A stretch of DNA of 64,000 nucleotides, taken from the NCBI GenBank assembly GCA_014642895.1, contig BMJD01000008.1:1-64000 (forward strand), written 5' to 3'. Below are positions 19,377 through 28,472 of this stretch, in pieces. The position numbers and the translations under genes are program-made. The notes under the pieces were generated by a model. That model searched no databases. It saw only the letters and a list, made by a program, of their open reading frames with translations, and was not told the origin of the DNA. Numbering within the stretch: position 1 is the first letter of the stretch; each line of letters starts with the position of its first letter. This DNA comes from Lentibacillus populi (lineage in GTDB: Bacteria > Bacillota > Bacilli > Bacillales > Amphibacillaceae).

Positions 19377-19724
19377 ATGTTAAAAAAATTTTTGATTTGG
19401 ATTGGTATATCCCAATTATTAATACTTTTCTTCTCCATCATCTTTTACAAACGGATTGATCTTTTATCCTACATAAATGTTTCTTTTATCATTGGTTCTA
19501 TTCTTATCCTGATATCAATGGCGGGTTATGTAATGAAAGGTCGCTTTTTTGATGTTGTCTTTTACAGCTTTCAACATATTTTCAGCCGAATGACCGAAAG
19601 AGAAAGGCGTCCACTATCCCAGCTTGTGCCACAAAATTATTTACTTCCATTTACAGCTGGTGTGGTTACAATTTTGTTGATGCTCTGTTCACTACTTCTT
19701 TATAACTTAAGTTCAGCATCTTAA
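19377..19724 (+). CDS. DUF3899 small membrane protein
   Basis: A 115-residue protein with three hydrophobic segments (about 5-23, 32-50 and 92-110) and a charged cytoplasmic loop containing RMTERERRPLSQLVP, which resembles the DUF3899 family of Bacillaceae. Function unknown. AAAGGACG lies nine bases before the ATG. Monocistronic. Confidence 0.72.
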   Translation: MLKKFLIWIGISQLLILFFSIIFYKRIDLLSYINVSFIIGSILILISMAGYVMKGRFFDVVFYSFQHIFSRMTERERRPLSQLVPQNYLLPFTAGVVTILLMLCSLLLYNLSSAS

Positions 19725-19850
19725 AGACCAATGAAAGAATCCTTTCAAAAAAACCATAAAAAATAAAACGAGTACTGACTTTTCAGTATAGTCCAAGAAT
19801 TCCTAGGGCATTGCATTTTAAGAAGGATGGAATGTGATAACACATCTTAT

Positions 19851-19885
19851 AAAAACGGATAGCTTTTCCTTAGCTGTCCGTTTTT
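19851..19885. terminator. Bidirectional terminator
   Basis: AAAAACGGATAGCT pairs with AGCTGTCCGTTTTT (one G-U pair) around a short loop, between the convergent DUF3899 and double-GNAT genes. Confidence 0.85.
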
Positions 19886-19927
19886 GATGGATGAATTTGT
19901 ACTTGAATCAACGTTTTCTTGATAGCA

Positions 19928-20764
19928 TTACCTTGCCAACGTATAATAATCCTGCGATTGATAGGACCTGAAACCACATGTCTCATAAAGTTTAAGCGCA
20001 TGATCGTTTTTTGTCTCTACCTCCAGAAAAAGGGGATAGCCTTTTTCTCTTTCCTGTTTAATGACCTTTAGCAAGATCTGTTTTCCATACCCCTTACCCT
20101 GGTGCTCCGGAGCAATACAATACCCAAAAATCCAGGCCTCATCGTTATGATGAGCAACTCTGATCTTGCCAATTACAATTCCGTCTAAATCAATTATATA
20201 AAATTCCTGATCTTTATCTTTTTTGATCCGTTCATTATACAGCTTTGCCTCCTCTTCTTCAAAACCGAAACAGCTGATATCCAAACGAACCTCTTCGGCA
20301 AAATCTTCTGGCCCTGCGTTTCGAAGTACTAAGCCTTTATCTGTCATTTTAAAATCGCCGCTTTGTTTCTCATCGTATTGCATTTGGTGCTCGGTCATTG
20401 CATATATACAGAATTGGTTCATCACAAATTCCCTTCCTGATACAGAATTTGCAGGTGAATTAAGCAGTATCGTTTTATAATCACCTTCGCTAATGACATC
20501 TAAAGCATCGTGAAATAGTTTTGTAAAAATTCCTTGTCTTCGGTATTCTGGTTTCACCATGCCACATACCTCGATTTTCGTACCAAATCCGTACAGCCCA
20601 AGAAAGCCAACAAGTTCATTATTTATATAGTGGAAAAAATCGAGATTTTCATTGCTGGAACGATTCTGGAGCATTTCCCAGTTTAATTTTAATTGAAATT
20701 GTTCATCCGCTTCACATTCGTGTTGCAATTTTTTAATATCGTTTAACTGCTTTTCAGTAAGCAT
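19928..20764 (-). CDS. Tandem-GNAT acetyltransferase
   Basis: A 278-residue protein with two GNAT folds. The N-terminal half has MVKPEYRRQGIFTKLF (about 67-82). The C-terminal half has CIAPEHQGKGYGKQILLKVI (about 216-235) and ends with the NDHALKLYETCGF motif B. Both halves retain the CoA-loop glycine pattern, which is unusual because one half is often degenerate. Substrate unknown. Confidence 0.8.
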   Translation of the reverse strand: MLTEKQLNDIKKLQHECEADEQFQLKLNWEMLQNRSSNENLDFFHYINNELVGFLGLYGFGTKIEVCGMVKPEYRRQGIFTKLFHDALDVISEGDYKTILLNSPANSVSGREFVMNQFCIYAMTEHQMQYDEKQSGDFKMTDKGLVLRNAGPEDFAEEVRLDISCFGFEEEEAKLYNERIKKDKDQEFYIIDLDGIVIGKIRVAHHNDEAWIFGYCIAPEHQGKGYGKQILLKVIKQEREKGYPLFLEVETKNDHALKLYETCGFRSYQSQDYYTLAR

Positions 20765-20936
20765 CGCATGCCCTCCCCTTTGAACGTATTATACTACAAT
20801 TATGTATCCGGGAATTTATTATTTTTATGGGGAAATTCTTTGATGCCATAACGGTCATTGACGCAAAAATATTGAATTGCTTTTCTGGATATGCTACAAC
20901 TGACACAGTCTAACTTATAGAAAGAAAGTGATAACA

Positions 20937-21182
20937 GTGGGTATTGTCGTTATCGATGTTTGTGACGGAAATGCGATTACCACGTTAGATATAGAAGGGA
21001 TTATTGAAGCTGAATTTCCCGAGGCTTCTGTTGTCATTAGTGAATGCCTATTGCATTGCGGATTATGCCGGGTTAGACCATATGCACTCGTAAATGGGAA
21101 AAAGGTTTATGCAAAGACCCCGGAAGAATGCTTGGATAAAATAAGGGAAACCATAAAAAAAGAACTAGCTGTTTACTACTAA
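20937..21182 (+). CDS. DUF1450 protein (YuzB-like)
   Basis: An 81-residue protein of the DUF1450 family, known from B. subtilis YuzB; function unknown. The conserved cysteines are in CLLHCGLCRVRPYALVNG, a spacing that could bind metal, though this is not established. I chose the GTG at 20937 because AAAGAAAGTGAT, a near match to the 16S complement, ends four bases before it; the in-frame GTG at 20928 lies inside that ribosome site. The 3' end of the gene is itself one arm of a terminator. Confidence 0.8.
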   Translation: MGIVVIDVCDGNAITTLDIEGIIEAEFPEASVVISECLLHCGLCRVRPYALVNGKKVYAKTPEECLDKIRETIKKELAVYY

Positions 21183-21197
21183 CAGCTAGTTCTTTTT
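21155..21197. terminator. Bidirectional terminator overlapping the DUF1450 stop
   Basis: AAAAAAGAACTAGCTGTT pairs perfectly with AACAGCTAGTTCTTTTTT around a 6-7 nt loop. The left arm encodes the last residues of the DUF1450 protein and the loop holds its stop codon. It also serves the convergent alcohol dehydrogenase gene. Confidence 0.9.
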
Positions 21198-21215
21198 TGA
21201 GTACCCTGCTTTTTC

Positions 21216-22382
21216 CTATAATGCAGCTTTAAAAATCGCAACGGAATCTTCTCTTGTTAACCTTGCAAATTTCCCGTACTCAGGACGAGCTATGACGGTT
21301 TTGTCCGCCATTACTTCGATCGAACTTTGATCAATTGCATATTCGGCAAGATGTGCTGGTGCACCAATGGAAGACCAGAATTCCCGCAGCTTTTCAATTC
21401 CTTCAACCGCTGCTTGACGATCTGATTTGCCAGAAGTGTTTACATCAAACACACGTACAGCTAGTTGCTTAAACCGTGCAACATTCTCATCCAGCACATG
21501 CATCATCCAATGCGGGAACAAAATAGCCAAGCCGCCACCATGCGGAATGTCATGCACAGCAGATACAGCATGTTCCAAATTATGTGTAGCCCAATCGCCT
21601 TGGTAACCCATGTTCAGCATACCATTTAATGCTAAAGTTCCGCTTAACATAACCGTTTCACGATACGCATAATTCTCCAGGTCCTGCAAGAGCTTTGGAG
21701 CTGTTTCCATTACGGTACGCAAAATTGCTTCACAAAAGCGATCCTGTATTGGTGTATTAGCTGTATGATGGAAATAGTGTTCTAAAACATGTGACATCAT
21801 ATCAACTATTCCGTAAACCGTTTGTTCACGCGGCAATGAAAACGTATGTGTTGGATCCAAGATGGAGAATTTAGGAAATGTAAAGGGTGTGCCCCAGCCA
21901 TGCTTTTCGTTTAATTCCCAGTTCGTGATGACCGATCCGGCATTCATTTCTGACCCAGTTGCCGCAATGGTCAATACCGTTCCAAAGGGCAGTGCTTCTA
22001 TTGCTTGCTCCTTCTTCGTCACGATATCCCACATATCGACATCTGTCTTTGCCCCAACGGCAATTGCCTTCGTGCAGTCAATCGTACTGCCGCCGCCAAC
22101 CGCTAGAACAAATTCAATTTCCATGTCCTTACAAATCTTGACGCCTTTACGAACCGTTGATATACGTGGATTCGGCTCAACACCAGCCAGTTCATAAACG
22201 TCTGCGTTGATCTCTTGTAATTTATTGATAACATTGTCATAGATACCGTTGCGCTTAATGCTGCCACCGCCATAAACAAGCAAAACTTTCTTTCCATATT
22301 TGGCAACTTCTACTGGCAGTGCATCTAATTGACCTTTACCAAATATCAATTTTGTTGGGTTATAATACGTGAAATTATTCAA
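21216..22382 (-). CDS. Iron-containing alcohol dehydrogenase (YugJ/BdhA-like)
   Basis: A 388-residue group III alcohol dehydrogenase that reduces aldehydes or ketones with NAD(P)H, close to the butanol dehydrogenases BdhA/BdhB and B. subtilis YugJ. The nucleotide loop is [15 protein letters not shown] (about 95-109). Metal ligands lie in [13 protein letters not shown] (Asp and His) and in [17 protein letters not shown] (two His). It follows ridA by 17 bp, so the two are probably co-transcribed and RidA may remove reactive imines in the same pathway; that link is inference. Confidence 0.9.
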   Translation of the reverse strand: MNNFTYYNPTKLIFGKGQLDALPVEVAKYGKKVLLVYGGGSIKRNGIYDNVINKLQEINADVYELAGVEPNPRISTVRKGVKICKDMEIEFVLAVGGGSTIDCTKAIAVGAKTDVDMWDIVTKKEQAIEALPFGTVLTIAATGSEMNAGSVITNWELNEKHGWGTPFTFPKFSILDPTHTFSLPREQTVYGIVDMMSHVLEHYFHHTANTPIQDRFCEAILRTVMETAPKLLQDLENYAYRETVMLSGTLALNGMLNMGYQGDWATHNLEHAVSAVHDIPHGGGLAILFPHWMMHVLDENVARFKQLAVRVFDVNTSGKSDRQAAVEGIEKLREFWSSIGAPAHLAEYAIDQSSIEVMADKTVIARPEYGKFARLTREDSVAIFKAAL

Positions 22383-22399
22383 TAACTTACATCCTTCCG

Positions 22400-22777
22400 T
22401 TACTTTAAATACGCAACTACGTCCATTTCTACAAGCACATCTTTAGGAAGACGACTCACTTCGACGGTCGCTCGTGCAGGATACGGTTCTTGCAAATAGC
22501 TTCCATAAATTTCATTTACGGTTGCAAAGTTATCCATGGATGCAAGGTAAATCGTGAATTTGACTACCTGCGAGAAATCTGCTCCTGCCTCTGTTAGAAT
22601 GGCCTGAAGATTTTTCAGCACCTGTTTGGTCTGTTTTTCTATCCCCTGTTCCACATCACCTGTAGCAGGGTTAATCGGAATTTGCCCCGAAACATAGACG
22701 AAATCCCCCGCCTTAATCGCCTGTGAATATGGCCCAATGGCCGCTGGTGCGTTTTCTGTCTGAATAGCTTTTACCAT
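22400..22777 (-). CDS. ridA: RidA-family enamine/imine deaminase
   Basis: A 125-residue Rid protein that hydrolyses reactive enamine/imine intermediates from PLP enzymes. The family signature is [21 protein letters not shown] (split here at about 102-111 and 112-122), and the catalytic Arg is in YPARATVEV. Its length is standard. It is upstream of the alcohol dehydrogenase and 51 bp after the lysozyme-like gene on the same strand. Confidence 0.92.
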   Translation of the reverse strand: MVKAIQTENAPAAIGPYSQAIKAGDFVYVSGQIPINPATGDVEQGIEKQTKQVLKNLQAILTEAGADFSQVVKFTIYLASMDNFATVNEIYGSYLQEPYPARATVEVSRLPKDVLVEMDVVAYLK

Positions 22778-22828
22778 TATTTATGCCTCCTTATATATTT
22801 CATTTCCTTTATTTTATCACTTCTCACC

Positions 22829-23452
22829 CTATTTTTGTTGATCATCCAGCGCTTCCTTATATTTCATCACATCACGAACATAGTAAATATCCCCATAGCA
22901 GGCATTATACTGTTTCGCCTCCTGACGCAAACAAGTATAAATCGATTTGTCTTCAGCATTTTTATACATTTTTTTGGAAAAGTCAATTGCCGCTTCTTGT
23001 GTATATGATCCGGCATTATTTTTCACATAGTCAATAAAGCCTCTGCCAAAATTATAGGACTGGATGGCTAATTCGACATCACCGCCTGCTGCATCAATTG
23101 TTTGTGAAAAGTAATAGACACCTTGTTTAATCGAAAGCTCGGGGTCGTCAATACAGCCTACTTTTCCGCAATAACTTTCCGAGGCCTGCATTGGGTCATT
23201 TCCCCGTCCACCGGATTCCTGCATCATCATTGCCAGTAATACATCTTGATAATCTGTCACTTCATATTTCTTAGCATATTTTTCAATAAGCGGCTCATAC
23301 GCAATAACCTGTTCACTAATCAGCGAGCGGTCTATTTGAAAATCCGTATCATTATGTTTAATCGATACGACGGATATGAAAATAAAAATCCCGCATAGTA
23401 CGGTTAAAATAAGGAGTGCTTGCTTGATAGCTTTCTTCACGTTTCGTTTCAT
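22829..23452 (-). CDS. Membrane-anchored lysozyme-like (lytic transglycosylase) protein
   Basis: A 207-residue cell-wall hydrolase of the lysozyme-like family found in CwlT and YjbJ-type proteins. An N-terminal anchor (about 9-30) is followed by the catalytic domain, with the probable catalytic Glu in MMMQESGGRGNDPMQASES and the later SYNFGRGFIDYV. I chose the ATG at 23452 (MKRNVKKA) because GAAAGGCG lies seven bases upstream; the ATG 13 codons earlier has none and would overlap a DnaA-box region. The mature domain faces the cell wall. Confidence 0.82.
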   Translation of the reverse strand: MKRNVKKAIKQALLILTVLCGIFIFISVVSIKHNDTDFQIDRSLISEQVIAYEPLIEKYAKKYEVTDYQDVLLAMMMQESGGRGNDPMQASESYCGKVGCIDDPELSIKQGVYYFSQTIDAAGGDVELAIQSYNFGRGFIDYVKNNAGSYTQEAAIDFSKKMYKNAEDKSIYTCLRQEAKQYNACYGDIYYVRDVMKYKEALDDQQK

Positions 23453-23494
23453 TTTGCTTCGCCTTTCATTAGATCGACATACTAGTTTCATAGG

Positions 23495-23619
23495 TTATCC
23501 ACAGACTAATTCTATATTTTGTGTCGAATTTTATCAATCCCTACAAAATATAGCGGTTATGCACAGCGTTATCCACAGCTTGTGCATAAACACTAGGTAT
23601 TTTCACGTTTTGTGAATAA
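23495..23619. promoter_or_regulatory. Cluster of five DnaA-box-like 9-mers
   Basis: Two perfect TTATCCACA boxes (23495-23503 and 23569-23577), two TTATGCACA boxes (23557-23565, and on the other strand at 23581-23589) and one TTATTCACA (other strand, 23611-23619) fall within 125 bp. A perfect inverted repeat TATATTTTGT / ACAAAATATA lies between the first two. Most of it is between the lysozyme-like gene and the MATE gene. DnaA-box clusters away from oriC are known in B. subtilis as regulators of initiation; binding here is inferred. Confidence 0.65.
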
Positions 23620-24945
23620 CTTTTTTTCCCGCCATTTTCCATAACGATAATATAGATACGCGAATAGACTGCTAGTCAAAAAGCTTGCCCCCATGCCCAT
23701 TGCAATTCCTGTGTCTCCAAAAATAGTTGCACCAATTGCTGCCAAAGGATAGCGCAGGATCCATAAGGAAATGACGTTTAATGCAAGCACCTGATACATG
23801 GCACCTGCAGCGCGAACAATTCCATTTAAGATAAAATTTATGCCAAGAAACGGATAGCATAATGCCACAATTTGCAAGTATTTCGTGCCAAAATCAACAG
23901 CTTCCGGATCATCTATAAATAGCCTTACACCATATTTTGCTAGAAACAGAACCAATATTCCTACCAACAGCATAACAGAAAAGTTGTATAGAACTCCATA
24001 TTTGGCAATGCTGCTTACACGAGACCAGTTTCGGATGCCGATATTTTGCCCGGCCATACTGCTTACTGATGTTCCCAGGGCGTGTGCCGGCAGCATCAGC
24101 AAGCTATCCAGCCGCTGTGCTGCACTGAAACCGGCAACAACATCCTCGCCAAATCCCGTGACAACACTCATAATCGCTGCCACACCAGCCGAAATAACCG
24201 CCATCTGCAAACCGGATGGAATGCCGAGGTTTAGGATTAAGGCGACTTCCTGCTTGCTTGGAAGTGCAGGGATACTAAATGGGGCAAGTTTTCGATACAA
24301 TACATAACCAATCCCGTACAAAAATGCTAACCCTTGCGATGTCACCGTAGCATATGCAGCACCTTCTACACCTAAGCCAAATCCACTAATGAACAATGGA
24401 TCAAGCACGATGTTCAGAATAACGGCAATCAGAACGAAACGCAATGGGGTCTTACTATCTCCTAACGCCCGAAGCACGGTACTAATAAAGTTATAGCCAA
24501 ACAAAAATAATATCCCAAGAAAATTAATTTGCAAATAGGCTTTTGCTGATGCCATCATGCTTGCAGGAGTTCCTAACAGATGCAGCAGCGGCTCAGCCAA
24601 CACGAAGCCGGCTGTTCCCAGCAAAACGGCTAACAGTGTTAAGATGATAACAAAAGCATTAAGATAACGCCTCAGTCCTTCTGCATTATCACGGCCTTTT
24701 TGCTGCGACAGAATTGTTAATGCGGCATTATTCAAGCCGATAATAAAGGACAAAATCGTAAAAATAATGGTACTGGAAACAGCAACAGACCCAAGTGCGT
24801 TTGCCCCAAGTAAATTTCCGACCCATAAACTATCAGCAAATTGGTAAGATGTCTGCAATAGGTTTGTCAGCATAATTGGCCCGGAAAAAGTGATCAGCTG
24901 TTTCAGGATATTTCCCTGTGTGAAGTCATGCTGCTGTCTGTCCAT
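23593..24945 (-). CDS. MATE-family multidrug exporter
   Basis: A 450-residue 12-helix MATE transporter expected to export organic cations against Na+ or H+. The N-terminus QGNILKQLITFSGPIMLTNL is typical, and two homologous halves each carry the family LGDSKTPLRF / GAMYQVL-type segments. No neighbour suggests a substrate. It is monocistronic, and its last codons overlap the DnaA-box cluster. Confidence 0.88.
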   Translation of the reverse strand: MDRQQHDFTQGNILKQLITFSGPIMLTNLLQTSYQFADSLWVGNLLGANALGSVAVSSTIIFTILSFIIGLNNAALTILSQQKGRDNAEGLRRYLNAFVIILTLLAVLLGTAGFVLAEPLLHLLGTPASMMASAKAYLQINFLGILFLFGYNFISTVLRALGDSKTPLRFVLIAVILNIVLDPLFISGFGLGVEGAAYATVTSQGLAFLYGIGYVLYRKLAPFSIPALPSKQEVALILNLGIPSGLQMAVISAGVAAIMSVVTGFGEDVVAGFSAAQRLDSLLMLPAHALGTSVSSMAGQNIGIRNWSRVSSIAKYGVLYNFSVMLLVGILVLFLAKYGVRLFIDDPEAVDFGTKYLQIVALCYPFLGINFILNGIVRAAGAMYQVLALNVISLWILRYPLAAIGATIFGDTGIAMGMGASFLTSSLFAYLYYRYGKWREKKLFTKRENT

Positions 24946-25032
24946 TTGAAAACCTGCCTCTCATTGTAACTATTTTAGCATGACTAATTCGGCAATGCCT
25001 TTCATATAGTTTCATTAAAAAGAACAATTTTG

Positions 25033-25070
25033 TGAAAACGTTTGCAATCTTGTGATATTATAGGTATAAG
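25033..25070 (+). promoter_or_regulatory. Sigma-A promoter with overlapping cre (CcpA) site
   Basis: TTGCAA (25042-25047), a 17-bp spacer and TATAAG (25065-25070) form a promoter for the acyl-CoA ligase gene. TGAAAACGTTTGCA (25033-25046) matches the cre consensus TGWAANCGNTNWCA at 13 of 14 positions and covers the -35 box, the layout for CcpA repression during growth on good sugars. Confidence 0.75.
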
Positions 25071-25103
25071 GTCTAATTAAATAATAAAGGGAGATGGTTG
25101 GTT

Positions 25104-26723
25104 ATGATGCAAACCCCATTAACAGTAGGATCTTTGCTCGAGCGTGCTGAGAAATTTTTTGCCAAGAAGCAGGTGATTTCGCAAACGCATGACAAGCTCC
25201 ACACTCTAACGTACACCGAGATCGGCAAAAGAACACGTAAGTTAATGAGTGTATTAGCGGAATTAGGTGTCCAAAAAGGCGACCGGGTTGGTACACTTGC
25301 TTGGAACCATCACAGGCACTTGGAAATTTATTTTGCCGCACCTGGTATTGGTTCTGTTTTGCACACGATTAATATTCGGCTCTCACCTGAACATATCATC
25401 TACATTATTAATCACGCCGAAGACAAGGTTCTGTTGATCGATGAAGATATTTTGCCTCTCATCGAAAAAATTCAGGGTCAGCTCAAAACAGTTGAAGCAT
25501 TTGTTGTGATGACCGATAAAGCAGAACTCCCGGAATCATCCCTACATCCATTGTATTCCTATGAAGAATTACTTCATACCGGAGATCCAGCCTTCCCATT
25601 TGCTGCTGACATCAACGAAAATGATCCGGCCGGAATGTGCTATACATCCGCGACAACCGGTAAGCCTAAGGGTGTCCTATATACCCACCGCGGCATTGTG
25701 TTGCACAGCTTTGCCCTGGGACTTGCTGATACTGCTGCTATTTCCGAATCAGACGTATCGATGGCTGTTGTGCCGCAATTCCACGTAAATGCCTGGGGGA
25801 CTCCGTTTGCTTGTACCTGGTTCGGTTCAACTCAAGTCATGCCAGGACCGCGATTCACACCAAAACGACTTGCTGAATTCATCGAAAAGTTCAAGGTGAC
25901 CATCACGGCTGGGGTACCGACAATCTGGCTGGGGCTACTAAAGGAGTTGGAACAAGGGAATTATGATACATCGAGTTTGCGAGCGGTACTTTGTGGTGGA
26001 GCAGCCGCACCAAAAGGTTTAATCCAAGCATTTGAGAAAAAATACAAGATTCCATTTTATCATGCCTATGGTGCGACGGAAACAACACCACTGGTAACCT
26101 TTTCCCGCCTAAAAAGCTACCAGCAGGACCTAAGTGATGATGAAAAACTGGAGGAACGATCCAGGCAAGGTATCCTTGTTCCAGGATTGGAAATGAAAAT
26201 TATCGGCAATGATGGTGAGGTAGCATGGGATAATCAGGAAATGGGCGAACTATGCCTGCGCGGCCCGTGGATTGCCAGTGAATATTACAAAGACGAACGA
26301 AGCGAGAATGCCTTTACTGACGGCTGGTTCCATACCGGAGATGTCGTGACCGTCGATGAGGAAGGGACAATCAAAATAGTCGACCGGACTAAGGATTTGA
26401 TCAAAAGCGGCGGGGAGTGGATTTCATCGGTAGAGCTTGAGAATGCCCTGATGGCACACGATGCCGTTTTTGAAGCCAGTGTAATTGCCATTCCAGATAA
26501 AAAATGGCAGGAACGCCCGATTGCCTGCGTCGTTCTGCATGAAGGGTATAGAGACTCCGTTGGAAAAGCGGAACTGCTGGAATTTTTACGTCCACAATTT
26601 GCGAAATTCTGGGTTCCCGACGATATACTATTTTTTGATGAAATACCGAAAACATCAGTAGGAAAATTTCTCAAACGGCAATTACGGGAACAGGTAAAGG
26701 AGCACTATAGCCTGCAGCAATAG
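25104..26723 (+). CDS. Long-chain fatty-acid/acyl-CoA ligase
   Basis: A 539-residue ANL-superfamily enzyme that activates a carboxylic acid as acyl-AMP and then as acyl-CoA. Motifs: P-loop YTSATTGKPKGVLYTH (about 178-193), the adenylate motif YHAYGATETTPL (about 326-337), and the hinge/A8 region GWFHTGDVVTVDEEG, with the C-terminal catalytic Lys in KTSVGKFLK. It resembles FadD3/medium-long-chain ligases, but chain length cannot be read. I chose the first ATG (25104): AAAGGGAG lies ten bases upstream, while the TTG two codons earlier is too close. A cre site predicts catabolite repression, fitting fatty-acid catabolism. Confidence 0.88.
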   Translation: MMQTPLTVGSLLERAEKFFAKKQVISQTHDKLHTLTYTEIGKRTRKLMSVLAELGVQKGDRVGTLAWNHHRHLEIYFAAPGIGSVLHTINIRLSPEHIIYIINHAEDKVLLIDEDILPLIEKIQGQLKTVEAFVVMTDKAELPESSLHPLYSYEELLHTGDPAFPFAADINENDPAGMCYTSATTGKPKGVLYTHRGIVLHSFALGLADTAAISESDVSMAVVPQFHVNAWGTPFACTWFGSTQVMPGPRFTPKRLAEFIEKFKVTITAGVPTIWLGLLKELEQGNYDTSSLRAVLCGGAAAPKGLIQAFEKKYKIPFYHAYGATETTPLVTFSRLKSYQQDLSDDEKLEERSRQGILVPGLEMKIIGNDGEVAWDNQEMGELCLRGPWIASEYYKDERSENAFTDGWFHTGDVVTVDEEGTIKIVDRTKDLIKSGGEWISSVELENALMAHDAVFEASVIAIPDKKWQERPIACVVLHEGYRDSVGKAELLEFLRPQFAKFWVPDDILFFDEIPKTSVGKFLKRQLREQVKEHYSLQQ

Positions 26724-26786
26724 ATTTGGAGGGGGGAGTGACAGAGTGCCGTATAAGTGGCACACTTCCCGAATTTTGTCGAAAGC

Positions 26787-27107
26787 CGATCGGGTTTTTT
26801 ATGCGCTCGATCGGGGTTTCTGCGGGCTCCACCGGGTTTTTTGTGCGTTCGATCGGTTTTTTCGCGCGCTCGATTGGGTCTTTCGCGCGCTCCATCGGGT
26901 CTTTCGCGCGCTCCATCGGGTCTTTCGCGCGCTCCATCGGGTTTTTTGTGCGTTCGATCAGGGTTTCCGCGGACTCCATCGGGTTTTTCGCGCGCTCGAT
27001 CGGGTTTCTTATGCGCTCGATTAGAGTTTCCGCGGGCTCCATCGGGTTTTTCGCGCGCTCCATCGGGTTTTCCGCGGACTCCATCGGGTTTCTCGCGCGC
27101 TCGATCG
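26787..27107. repeat. 21-bp tandem array, 15 units plus a partial
   Basis: Fifteen 21-bp units and a partial sixteenth, starting CGATCGGG or CCATCGGG, then a T-rich centre, then GCGCGCT (some units have ATGCGCT, GTGCGTT or GCGGACT). Units vary at several positions, so the array is old or diverging. Because 21 is a multiple of three, several frames on both strands stay open and give artificial heptad-repeat proteins. It fills the gap between the acyl-CoA ligase stop and the convergent monooxygenase gene. Confidence 0.9.
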
Positions 27108-27131
27108 TAGGACAGGCCTTGTCCACAATCA

Positions 27132-28175
27132 TCATTGATCTTGATCCAAAGCATGAATAATTGCTGCAGCTGTTTCTTCTTTTTCAATCGCGCCAACACC
27201 TTGACCTGCCCAAAGTGACTGATAGGCAGAAACAGCAAATTCCTTCGCAGCACTGCGCACATCCTTCGTCAGCTCGTTTTGAATCGGAAACGGTAATGTC
27301 TCGACCTGACTCTTTTCCACTTCTTCAATGAAGCGGTTATGAATTGCCCGCGCTGGCCGTCCGGAAAACGCCTTTGTAATAACAGTATCCTCACCCTGCG
27401 CCTTCAGGAGTGCTTGCCGATATGCACGATTTGTTCCAGCTTCTTTCGCTACTAAAAACCGTGTACCTAATTGAACACCTGCTGCTCCCATTTCCAACAG
27501 CGCATCAACCTGATTCTTTGCATGTATCCCACCAGCAGCAATGACGGGAACAGTAAGGGTGGATACTAATTCCTGCACTAAAACAACCAGTCCAATGTTA
27601 CAGCCACCTTTATATTTTTCGACATTAAACGTTCCCCGATGGCCGCCAGCTTCATGGCCCTGCGCAACAATGATATCATATCCAGCATCAACTAGTTGAT
27701 TCGCTTCCTCCACGTTCGTTGCCATTCCGAGTAATGTTACCTGATTCCGCTTTAGCTCTTCTATCAAAACCGATGGCAATACCCCAAATGCCGTGCTGAC
27801 AACTGGAACATTTTCTTCCAGGATTAGCTCTACCTTCTCCTGTAAATAATCATGAACCTTTACAGCTCTTTCTCCGTGTTTTATTTCGAGTTTATCTCTG
27901 AATTGATTTAGTACACCTTGCATTTCACTTGTATCCGTAGCGAATGCTTCCAAATTCGTTGCAAACAAATTAACAGCAAAAGGCTTCTTCGTTAAGTTCT
28001 TGACTTGTCTTATCTCCTTTTTCAATGCGGTTGAACTCATATAACCTGCACCGATTGTTCCAAGCGCTCCAACATTCGCAACCGCCGCTACAAGCTCTGG
28101 CGTTGTAATTCCTCCGGCCATCCCAGCTTGAACAATGGGGATGGTTATTTGCAGTTTTTCCGTCAACGTCTTCAT
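27132..28175 (-). CDS. Nitronate monooxygenase (2-nitropropane dioxygenase-like)
   Basis: A 347-residue FMN TIM-barrel enzyme of the nitronate monooxygenase class; the same family includes FabK enoyl-ACP reductases. Visible: N-terminal PIVQAGMAGGITTPELVAAV, QGHEAGGHRG (about 176-185) carrying the catalytic His, and the phosphate-binding GIHAKNQVDALLEMGAAGVQ. The start at 28175 (MKTLTEK) has AAAGAGGGGG seven bases upstream; the earlier ATG is in the ribosome site. Detoxification of nitronates is the likely role. Confidence 0.85.
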   Translation of the reverse strand: MKTLTEKLQITIPIVQAGMAGGITTPELVAAVANVGALGTIGAGYMSSTALKKEIRQVKNLTKKPFAVNLFATNLEAFATDTSEMQGVLNQFRDKLEIKHGERAVKVHDYLQEKVELILEENVPVVSTAFGVLPSVLIEELKRNQVTLLGMATNVEEANQLVDAGYDIIVAQGHEAGGHRGTFNVEKYKGGCNIGLVVLVQELVSTLTVPVIAAGGIHAKNQVDALLEMGAAGVQLGTRFLVAKEAGTNRAYRQALLKAQGEDTVITKAFSGRPARAIHNRFIEEVEKSQVETLPFPIQNELTKDVRSAAKEFAVSAYQSLWAGQGVGAIEKEETAAAIIHALDQDQ

Positions 28176-28472
28176 CAAAAATTCCCCCTCTTTCATCATT
28201 AATCTAATCCTATCACGAGAGTTAGTTCCTCGTCATGTTAATGGGATAATGTTTTAACGTGCGGGAACCCATCACATAAAAATCAGCTATTTTCCTTAAC
28301 TTTCCTTGAATTACTTCTTGACAATATTAAGAAAATTCCGTACCATAATAATAATTAACGCAGACGTGTTAAGCATAACATTTTTTCTTGAATAATTTAC
28401 TAAAAATTCACATAAATTGAAGTAAGTACATTACTCAGCTATTTTAGTTAACTTGAAAAAGGTGAATGAACC

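Noticed and set aside
26671-27262. Long minus-strand open frames with ERAKNPM-type heptads, and plus-strand frames with SIGFFAR-type heptads, as coil proteins
   Set aside because: All frames stay open only because the DNA repeats every 21 bp; they overlap the acyl-CoA ligase 3' end and the monooxygenase gene and lack ribosome sites.
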